Shown here one piece after another: positions 16,618 through 23,833 of a stretch of DNA of 64,000 bases; position 1 is the first letter of the stretch, and every line of letters begins with the position of its first letter. The notes under the pieces were generated by a model. It was not told where the DNA came from. It saw nothing but the letters and a program-made list of their open reading frames with translations, and made no database searches. The translations under genes were made by a program, and so were the position numbers. The DNA lies in NCBI GenBank assembly GCA_016703025.1, contig JADJCV010000004.1, positions 2,483,501-2,547,500 on the forward strand. The letters run 5' to 3'. The stretch comes from Candidatus Avedoeria danica (GTDB lineage Bacteria; Chloroflexota; Anaerolineae; Epilineales; Epilineaceae).

Positions 16618-17514
16618 TCATCCACCCCGCTGCCGCACCGCCTCGTACACCACGATCGCCCCCGACACCGCCGCGTTCAACGACTCCACCTGCCCGCGCA
16701 TCGGCAGCCGCACCGCCAGATCGCACCGCCGCGCCACCGCCGCCCGCATCCCGCGCCCCTCGCTGCCCACGACGATCGCCAGCGGCCCCGTCAGGTCCGC
16801 CGCTGACCACTCGACCTCGCCGTCCATCGCCAGCCCGACGACGCGCACGCCGGCCGCCTTCAGGTCGTCGATGGCCTGCGCGAGGTCCGTTCGGGCGACG
16901 GGCAGATGGGCGACGGCGCCGCCCGAGGCCTTGCGAACGGCCGCCGTCACGCCGACGGCAAAATGGTCCGCCAGGACGAGGCCGTGCATGCCGGCCGCCT
17001 CCGCGGTGCGGATGAGCGTGCCGAGGTTGTGGATGTCCTGGATCTGGTCGAGAACGAGAACGAACGGCGGCTCGCCGCGTCGGATCGCCACCGCCAGGAT
17101 CTCCGCCACGTCCACGTACGCCGCGCCCGCCGCCCGCGCGACGACGCCCTGGTGAGCGGTGCCGCCGGCGAGGCGGTCCAGCGCCGGCCGCGGCACATGC
17201 CGCACGGAGATGCCCCGCTCACGGGCCACCTTGGCGATCCGGCCGACGACGTCGCCGTGCGCGCCCTCGGCGATCACGACCTCGGCCAGCGCCTGGCCGG
17301 CGCGCAGCGCCTCGAGGACGGGGTGGCGGCCGTAGATGATCTCGTCCGCGTCGCTGAAGGCCGGGTCGAGCACGGCGTCGCCGTCGGCCGGGTCGCCGCC
17401 CGCCGTGCCGGGGCGGTGCGGGGCGCCGTACTTGTTCGCGTTGCCGGCCTTGTGGGCGTTGCCGGCGCCGCCTGGGCGGGGGTTGCGACGTTGGGGGGGT
17501 CGGCGGTCGTTCAT
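16618..17514 (-). CDS. rlmB: 23S rRNA (guanosine-2'-O)-methyltransferase RlmB
   Basis: This is a SpoU/TrmH-type SPOUT methyltransferase, predicted to methylate G2251 of 23S rRNA using SAM. It has a Gly/Asn/Arg-rich N-terminal stretch of about 55 residues, then the substrate-binding domain (DEIIYGRHPVLEALRAGQ). The catalytic trefoil-knot domain carries VLDQIQDIHNLGTLIRTAEA, IVVGSEGRGM and RGQVESLNAAVSGAIVVYE. The ATG at 17514 overlaps the cysS stop codon as ATGA; an alternative start is 17526. The cysS-rlmB pairing is common in bacteria. About 300 residues fits the family. Confidence 0.93.
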   Translation of the reverse strand: MNDRRPPQRRNPRPGGAGNAHKAGNANKYGAPHRPGTAGGDPADGDAVLDPAFSDADEIIYGRHPVLEALRAGQALAEVVIAEGAHGDVVGRIAKVARERGISVRHVPRPALDRLAGGTAHQGVVARAAGAAYVDVAEILAVAIRRGEPPFVLVLDQIQDIHNLGTLIRTAEAAGMHGLVLADHFAVGVTAAVRKASGGAVAHLPVARTDLAQAIDDLKAAGVRVVGLAMDGEVEWSAADLTGPLAIVVGSEGRGMRAAVARRCDLAVRLPMRGQVESLNAAVSGAIVVYEAVRQRGG

Positions 17515-18920
17515 CCCAGCCGCCATGTCGTCCCCGTCGGCGAGTCCTCGAGCGCGACGCCGCGCTCGGTCAAGGCATCGCGCAGGCGGTCGGCGGCCGC
17601 GAAGTCGCGCGCCGCGCGTGCCTCGTTGCGCAGCTCGATGAGCAGATCGACGAACGTCCCCGCCTCGGCGCCGCCGCCCGCCGACGTGCGGGCGTAACCG
17701 CCGTGCAGGTCGTAGCCGAGCACGCCGCCGAGCTGAACGAGCGTGCTCTGCGCATCCGCAAGCGCGTCCGGCCCGACGCCGGCCTCGCGGGCGCGGTTGA
17801 TCTCGGTCACGAGGCCGAACAGCGCCGCGATCGCGGCCGGCGTCCCGAAATCATCGTCCATTGCGGCGTCGAATTCGGCTTGGGCGGTTGAGGAGGCCGC
17901 GGCAAGCCGCACGATGTCGTCGGTCGCCGCGTCGCCGCCGGCGTGGGCCGGCCGCAGCGCACCCCGCAGCCGCGCCAACCCCTTCTCGGCGGCCTCGATC
18001 GCGTCGTCCGTCAGCGTCGTCGGGTTGCGGTAATGGCCGCTCTGGACGAAGAGGCGCAGCGCCTCGGGCTCGTGCGCGTCCAGGAAGCTCCGGATGCTCA
18101 CGATGTTGCCGAGGCTCTTGGACATCTTCTCGTCGCCCACCTGCACGAGCCCGTTGTGAACCCAGTAGCGGCTGAACGTCCCGCCGCAGCACGCCTCGCT
18201 CTGGGCGATCTCGTTCTCGTGGTGCGGGAACTTCAGGTCGTCGCCGCCGCCGTGCAGGTCGATCGAGTCCCCGAGGTGCGCGCGCGCCATCGCCGAGCAC
18301 TCGATGTGCCAGCCCGGCCGCCCGGGTCCCCACGGCGAACTCCAGGCCGGCTCGCCCGGCTTGGCGGCCTTCCAGAGCGCGAAGTCGTGCGGCGTGTGCT
18401 TGCCGGGCACCTCGCTCTCGGCGGGCCGCGCCTCGGCCAGGTTGCGGCGCGAAAGGCGGCCGTACGTCGGGAAGCTGCCGACGTCGAAGTAGACGTCGCC
18501 GTTCGCCGCGGCGTACGCGTGCTCGCCCGCGATGAGGTCGGCGATCATGGCGACGATCGCCGGCATCTCGCTCGACACGCGCGGGTAGATGTGCGCCGGC
18601 AGGAGCCCGAGCCGGTCGATCTCGATCGTGAACTCCCGCGCATAGCGATCCGCAATCTCGAAGGCCGAGACGCCCTCTTCGTTCGCACGGTGGATGATCT
18701 TGTCGTCGACGTCCGTGAAGTTCTGGACGTGGCGGACGACGTAGCCGCTGTGCTCGAGGTAGCGACGGATCGTATCGAACACCAGGTAGCTCATCGCGTG
18801 GCCGACGTGCGCGCTGGCGTAGACCGTGACGCCGCAGACGTACATCTTGACGACGCCAGGCTCGAGCGTCTCGAACGGCTGCTTGCGGCCGGTGAGCGTG
18901 TTGAAGATCTGAAGGGCCAT
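17511..18920 (-). CDS. cysS: cysteinyl-tRNA synthetase
   Basis: CysRS charges tRNA-Cys with cysteine. The 469-residue class I enzyme has the zinc Cys in YVCGVTVYASAHVGHA (Cys29, with the HIGH-type site HVGH at 38-41), GWHIECSAMA, HHENEIAQSEA and KMSKSLGN near residue 265 for ATP binding. The C-terminal DALR-type helices and tRNA-binding tail are complete (ALEDSPTGTTWRLG). It starts with ATG at 18920 and is followed by rlmB through an ATGA overlap. The upstream region is shared with the divergent propeller gene. Confidence 0.97.
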   Translation of the reverse strand: MALQIFNTLTGRKQPFETLEPGVVKMYVCGVTVYASAHVGHAMSYLVFDTIRRYLEHSGYVVRHVQNFTDVDDKIIHRANEEGVSAFEIADRYAREFTIEIDRLGLLPAHIYPRVSSEMPAIVAMIADLIAGEHAYAAANGDVYFDVGSFPTYGRLSRRNLAEARPAESEVPGKHTPHDFALWKAAKPGEPAWSSPWGPGRPGWHIECSAMARAHLGDSIDLHGGGDDLKFPHHENEIAQSEACCGGTFSRYWVHNGLVQVGDEKMSKSLGNIVSIRSFLDAHEPEALRLFVQSGHYRNPTTLTDDAIEAAEKGLARLRGALRPAHAGGDAATDDIVRLAAASSTAQAEFDAAMDDDFGTPAAIAALFGLVTEINRAREAGVGPDALADAQSTLVQLGGVLGYDLHGGYARTSAGGGAEAGTFVDLLIELRNEARAARDFAAADRLRDALTERGVALEDSPTGTTWRLG

Positions 18921-19126
18921 GGCACAAGCCTTTGCGGCATCGACGAGCGGCGCGAAGCGTCAATCATACGCGACGCCGACGGCGAGTCGTCACCGCCGCC
19001 GAAAACCCCGTCTTCCCGCGCGCCCCCCGCCCCCATCCTCGCTGCCCGCTCGATCGTTCAAGCTATCATGCCCTCCCGACGCGCCCGCGCCGCCAACGCC
19101 GAGCGCACCCTTCGAGGTTCGGTCGC

Positions 19127-21565
19127 ATGCGCCTCGCCCATCCCACACGCGCCGCCGTGCCCGCCGCCCCCGTGGCGACCGTACTGGCCGCCGTCCTCAC
19201 GCTTGCCGCCGTCGCGCTCGTCGGCGCGACCGCTTCCGGCTCGGCCCACGCCCAGACGCGCCCGGGCAACCTCGAAGCGCTCATGCGCCAGTTCGGCATC
19301 GCCAGCTGGGTGCCGAGCTATGCGCTGCAGGCGATCAGCGCCGACGACGAGGTCGTCAGCGTGGCCGACGATGGTCGGTCACTGTGGCTCTCCTTCATGT
19401 CGCGGCCGCGCGTCGTGCGCTGGCAGGACGGGGCGCTGTGGGCCGCCGGCGAGATCGACACGAAGGGCGTCTACTTTGCCTACGCGATCGGCGCCGCCGG
19501 GGCCGATGTCTGGGCGGTCGGCCACGAGGGCGGCATGGCCCGGCGGACGAACGGCGAGTGGCAGACCGTCGGTCCGGTCTCGCCCGCCGACCTGTACGCC
19601 GTCGTCGGCAGCGCCGCGGACGAGGTGTTTGCGGTCGGCTTCGACTACACGACGAACGCCGGCGCGATCGTCCGGTTCGACGGCCGACGCGCCGCGCTCG
19701 TCACCGGCCCCAAGCTGGATGGCCGGCTCTTATTCAGCGCGGCGATCGATCCCGCCGGCAACCTCTGGGTCGGCGGTTGCACCGCCGTGGCCGATCCAAG
19801 GCCGGTCGCGTGGCGCTATGACGGCTACGACTGGCAGGAGGTGGAGTTGCCGGTCCAGCACGGTTGTCTGACGGACCTGGCGTTCGGCGCCGACGGCCGT
19901 GGCCTTGCAGCGGCGGGCAGCGACGTGATGGCCTGGGACGGCGCGCGCTGGACGGCCTTCGGCCTCGCCCCCCCCGCCGCCGACCGCGACGCCAACCCGC
20001 CGCGCCCCGATGGCCTGCAGTGGGTGCGCGTTGCGCTCACGGTGCGCCAGACGCTCGAAGGTCCGGCCGTCACCGGCGCGGCCATCGCCGGCCTGCCGAC
20101 GTTTCGCGGCTTCACGAACGGCGCCGCGCTCTGGCGCTTCGACGGCACGCGCTGGTCGGACACCGCCGTCGACGACCTGGGCTGGAGCGACGCATTCCAC
20201 CAAGTCGACATCGAGCCGCCGCTGGCCTGGCTCGACCTCACCGCCCGCGGCGACGGCACGCTCGTCGTCGCCGCGTCGCTGCCGAGCGCATCCGGCCAGC
20301 CGACGGCGGCCGAGGGCGCGGTCGGGCTGTTCGAGCTGCAGGACGATGCGCTGCGGCTCATCCACCCGCTCGCCGGCCCGACGCCCGGCGACGGATCCGG
20401 TGCGCGCACCGGCGCGGCGGCCCTCGGCGGCGACGTCGCGGCGCTGCCTGGGTCGGCCCGTGCGCCCGGCGCCCACTGGCTGGCCTCCGCCCGCGGGACG
20501 ATGCCGCTCCTGGGCAACGGTGTGGGTTGGGTGGCACCCGCCGCCTTCCGGTTGACCGCGACCGATGCGCGCTGGTTCCTCGAGCCCGGCAGCGCGGACA
20601 CCGCCTGGGCATGGCGGGTCGAGCCGCGGCCGGGCACCACGGAGCTGCTCGGATGGCGGGACGGGGCGTGGCACGCCGCCGAGTTGCCGGCGGGCGGCGG
20701 ACCCCGCCAGCTGCGCGACGTCGGCGGCGGGCGCCTCTGGGCCCGGCGGGACAACGAGCTCATGATGTACGACGGGGACGCGTGGAGCCGCGTCCTCGGC
20801 GCGCCGCCGCTCGCTGCCGGTGGCCCGGTGTGCGGTGGGGCCGGCGTGAAGTTCGCGCTGGGCGCCGGCTGCGAGGGCTTGGTCGCGCCGTTCGACGCCG
20901 CCGTCGGCCCGGGCGGCACCGAGATGGGCTGGGCGGCGGGCGACGACGGAGCGCTGCACCAGTGGCTCGGCGCACGCTGGGCGCCGAACCCGGTTGCGGT
21001 CCGCGGAACGGTCCTCGACCTCCAGATGGTCAGCCCGCGCGCCGGCTGGGCGATCGGCCGCGACGACGCGGCGACCCGGCCGCCTGGCACGCCGCGCGGC
21101 GTCGTGCTCCGGTTGAACGGCGGGAACTGGAGCGAGGTTTCGGCGCGCGACGTGACGATCCCGAGCGGCGACGGCTCGGACCAGGTCGGGCGGCTGATCG
21201 ACGTCGAGTGGCGCCTGTTGGCGGCGGTTGACCCGACGGAAGCGCTCCTCTACGGCGTGGCGACGTTCCAGCTGGCGGCCGTGGCCCAGGACGTGCCGGT
21301 GCTCGTCCAAGTCCGCGGCGACCGCGCCGTCCTGCTCCTCGAATGCCCGCTCGCCGCGCTCGCCGCCGCCCGCAGCGGGCGCGACACCGACATCTGGCTA
21401 CTGGATCAGGGCGCGCAGCGCGGCTGCAACCGCAGCCGCAACCCACGCCTCCCGATCCGCCGCGAGCCCGAGCAGCCGGTCGGCGGCTACCAGTCTCTCC
21501 TCGGCCACATCCACTGGGCGGCGATGCCGCAGACCGTGTACCTGCCGGTCGCCATCGACCGGTAG
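19127..21565 (+). CDS. exported beta-propeller protein with C-terminal YLP motif
   Basis: The 812-residue protein has a signal peptide at residues 1-39 (ends SGSAHAQ) and about a dozen propeller-like repeats with strand ends of the type DVWAVGHEGG and DEVFAVGFDYTTNAG, then AGWAIGRDDAA near the C-terminus. The repeats resemble those of Ycf48-like or sialidase-like propellers. No catalytic residues were recognised. It ends PQTVYLPVAIDR, a motif shared with four other exported proteins in this window. The ATG at 19127 follows GAGG and begins the signal peptide; the longer open frame is non-coding. A TATCAT box lies near 19062. The neighbour 21616-23322 on the other strand is the same type. Confidence 0.75.
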   Translation: MRLAHPTRAAVPAAPVATVLAAVLTLAAVALVGATASGSAHAQTRPGNLEALMRQFGIASWVPSYALQAISADDEVVSVADDGRSLWLSFMSRPRVVRWQDGALWAAGEIDTKGVYFAYAIGAAGADVWAVGHEGGMARRTNGEWQTVGPVSPADLYAVVGSAADEVFAVGFDYTTNAGAIVRFDGRRAALVTGPKLDGRLLFSAAIDPAGNLWVGGCTAVADPRPVAWRYDGYDWQEVELPVQHGCLTDLAFGADGRGLAAAGSDVMAWDGARWTAFGLAPPAADRDANPPRPDGLQWVRVALTVRQTLEGPAVTGAAIAGLPTFRGFTNGAALWRFDGTRWSDTAVDDLGWSDAFHQVDIEPPLAWLDLTARGDGTLVVAASLPSASGQPTAAEGAVGLFELQDDALRLIHPLAGPTPGDGSGARTGAAALGGDVAALPGSARAPGAHWLASARGTMPLLGNGVGWVAPAAFRLTATDARWFLEPGSADTAWAWRVEPRPGTTELLGWRDGAWHAAELPAGGGPRQLRDVGGGRLWARRDNELMMYDGDAWSRVLGAPPLAAGGPVCGGAGVKFALGAGCEGLVAPFDAAVGPGGTEMGWAAGDDGALHQWLGARWAPNPVAVRGTVLDLQMVSPRAGWAIGRDDAATRPPGTPRGVVLRLNGGNWSEVSARDVTIPSGDGSDQVGRLIDVEWRLLAAVDPTEALLYGVATFQLAAVAQDVPVLVQVRGDRAVLLLECPLAALAAARSGRDTDIWLLDQGAQRGCNRSRNPRLPIRREPEQPVGGYQSLLGHIHWAAMPQTVYLPVAIDR

Positions 21566-21615
21566 AACGTCGGCACCCCTCCCGGCGCTGCGGGGCGGAA
21601 CGATCTCCGCGGCAG

Positions 21616-23322
21616 TTACCGCCGCGTCACGAACCGCCGTGCGTACGGCAGATAGATCGTCCCCCCCGGTCCCGACGAGGGGTCCGCCGGCGGCGTCGCC
21701 GTGGCCGTCCGTGTCGCCGGCGTGGCGGGCGTGTCGCTCGGCGCCGCGGTCGGCGCCGGCGTCGTCGGCTCGCCGGACGGGATCTGCGTGGCAGCGGTCG
21801 GCGAAGGGGTCGGTCGGTCGTCGGTGGCGGAGGGCGTGGCGGGGGGCGTGGCGGAAGGGCCGGTCGTCGGCGTCGGGGAAGCGGTCGAGGTCTGCGTCGC
21901 GGGGAGAGTCGCGCTCGGCGGCCGCGGCGTGGGGGACGGGGACGGCGTCGGCGCGTCCGCACGGTAGTCCAGGATGACGCCCTTCGCCCCGACGGCCCAG
22001 CCCTCGTCGACATTGCGCATGAACACGGCGTTCAAGTTCTCATCCGGGTCGTCGACGACGCCGACCGGGATCCAATGGTCGTCCAGGAGGTGGGCGATCA
22101 TCGAGCTGCTGTCGACCTTCGTGCCGACCAGCCAGCCGACGCCGCGGGAAACGAGGTCGATGCCGCGGATCTCCATCGAGGTCACGGGCTGACCGCTCGC
22201 CGATCGGACCGGGTAGGCCTTGTTGTCGAACCAGCACGCCGTCTCGGGGTTCGTGTCGTGGCAGTTGCCGTCGTAGTGATTCATCCGGCCGCGCTGGCCG
22301 CCGTCCCAGCCGTACAACTGATCGACCATGTCGAGCGCATAGAGGTGGTCCGGCCCCGAGAGGCCGCGCCGCGACCAGTCGGCCGAGCTGCCCTCAGTGC
22401 GGAAGAACCAAGCCTCGGCACCGTGCTCGCCGATCGCCCACGCCTCGTCCTTGTTGAGGACGTAGATGTCGCGCAGGTCAACGGCGTTGTTGTTCGGTGC
22501 GCTCGTCACCTGCCACTTGCCGCCGTTCGGCCCGTCGATGAACTCCAGGATGAGGCCCTTCAGGTTGTCGAACGCGGCGTCGTTGCCGACGGCCCAGCCA
22601 TACCACTTGGCCGTCGGCTCGTCGTAGACCATGTTCAACGCGTTGATCGGCGGCGCCAGGCGGTTGATCTTCATGTCGAGGTTGCTCTGCACCCGCCACG
22701 CCGTGCCGTTCCAATGGGCCATCAGCCCGCAGCCCTCGTCGAAGTCGACGTCGTCGCGGTCGGCCGGCGTCTTGATCACGCAGTCGCGCTCGAGCCCGCC
22801 GCCGCCGGTGTAGCGTGCGGTGACCCAGATGTCGTCCGGGGCGCGGATGAAGACGTCGCGCAGGTCGACGACGTGCGTGCCGTCGCACTGGGCCTCGAAG
22901 CTCCGGTCGCGCGTCCAGGCGGTGCCCACGCCTTCGTACTTGGCGATCGCGCACTTGTCGCCGACCGCCATGGCGAAGTACCCGCCGCCCGGCCGCTCGA
23001 CGCCGTGGACGGCGTTCAGGCCCTGCGGCGTCGTCGCGGCCTGGAAGAGCGGCTTCACCTTGGGGCTGTGCACGGCGCGCCACGTGCCGGCGGGCGACCA
23101 CGTCGGCAGCGTCGGGGAGGCGGTCGGCGCCGGCGCCTGCGCGAGGGCAAGCGGCTGGACGGCGGGTGCGGCCAGCATCAGTACGAGCGCGATGCACGCT
23201 GCAAACACCGCGGCGAGGGGCAGGGCAATGTGCGGCACGCCGAGGAGCACCTTCGTCCGGATCGCACCGGCGGGGCGCGGCACCTGCGGCAGCGGGCGGA
23301 ACGGGCGGGATGGGTTGGGCAT
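21616..23322 (-). CDS. exported propeller protein with Thr/Pro-rich tail and YLP motif
   Basis: The 568-residue protein has an N-terminal hydrophobic export segment (residues 32-62: GVPHIALPLAAVFAACIALVL). A domain of about 350 residues follows with propeller-like repeats (DIWVTARYTGGGG, WYGWAVGNDAAF, DEAWAIGEHGAE, GVGWLVGTKVD, DEGWAVGAKGV), then about 110 residues of Thr/Pro/Ser linker and the terminal GGTIYLPYARRF. Cys pairs (CAIAKYE, CDGTHV, CVIK, CGL) suggest disulfides outside the cell. The start at 23322 has GAGG five bases upstream. It is convergent with 19127-21565, with only 50 bases between the stops. Role unknown: surface or secreted. Confidence 0.75.
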   Translation of the reverse strand: MPNPSRPFRPLPQVPRPAGAIRTKVLLGVPHIALPLAAVFAACIALVLMLAAPAVQPLALAQAPAPTASPTLPTWSPAGTWRAVHSPKVKPLFQAATTPQGLNAVHGVERPGGGYFAMAVGDKCAIAKYEGVGTAWTRDRSFEAQCDGTHVVDLRDVFIRAPDDIWVTARYTGGGGLERDCVIKTPADRDDVDFDEGCGLMAHWNGTAWRVQSNLDMKINRLAPPINALNMVYDEPTAKWYGWAVGNDAAFDNLKGLILEFIDGPNGGKWQVTSAPNNNAVDLRDIYVLNKDEAWAIGEHGAEAWFFRTEGSSADWSRRGLSGPDHLYALDMVDQLYGWDGGQRGRMNHYDGNCHDTNPETACWFDNKAYPVRSASGQPVTSMEIRGIDLVSRGVGWLVGTKVDSSSMIAHLLDDHWIPVGVVDDPDENLNAVFMRNVDEGWAVGAKGVILDYRADAPTPSPSPTPRPPSATLPATQTSTASPTPTTGPSATPPATPSATDDRPTPSPTAATQIPSGEPTTPAPTAAPSDTPATPATRTATATPPADPSSGPGGTIYLPYARRFVTRR

Positions 23323-23833
23323 CAAGACCTCAGGGCTCTTAATCTTAATGTAACGTCAAAGTCGACGCCGCTAAGATTGTCGGGCGATTGGGACTGTCGG
23401 ACGAATTGGAACTGTCGGGTGAATGGGACTGTCGGACGGATGTGCACGAGCCGTCGGCGTTGGGGCGTTCGGCCCGCCGCCGCGCGCCGATGGTGAGGAA
23501 CACGTGCCGGCGGCGGGTATCCAGACGCGTGAGGGGGGGGCGACCGTTACGCCCGCCTGCAACGCCGGCTTCGGCAAACCGCGCCGGCACGGCCGCAACC
23601 TTGGGCAATGCTAGCACGTCGTAGCACTCGACTTTCGGGTGTCGGGCCGGCATGCGGACATCATGCGGACATAGGGACGACTTGCCGATCGCGGGCCGAT
23701 GTTGGAGAATGGGCGATGCGTAGCGCGTCCCCACCCGCAGCCTACTGGCCTGATATGACGGTGCATGCCAGCATGCACCACCCCCACGCGCGTCGTCGCC
23801 TCGACGCGCCCACCTGCGAGTAGACGCGACGAT
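23323..23833. other. 511-bp divergent intergenic region with short repeats
   Basis: The gap separates two divergent exported-protein genes. It contains three 18-bp tandem units (23387-23440) and an 11-bp duplication CATGCGGACAT at about 23651-23672. Small frames have no ribosome sites or recognisable features. Confidence 0.5.
23387..23440. repeat. 18-bp tandem repeat (3 units)
   Basis: Units at 23387, 23405 and 23423 share A(T)TGGGACTGTCGG with two or three differences each; a partial copy precedes at 23376. They lie upstream of the Thr/Pro-repeat gene and close to the start of the minus-strand propeller gene, where a protein-binding role is possible. Confidence 0.7.
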
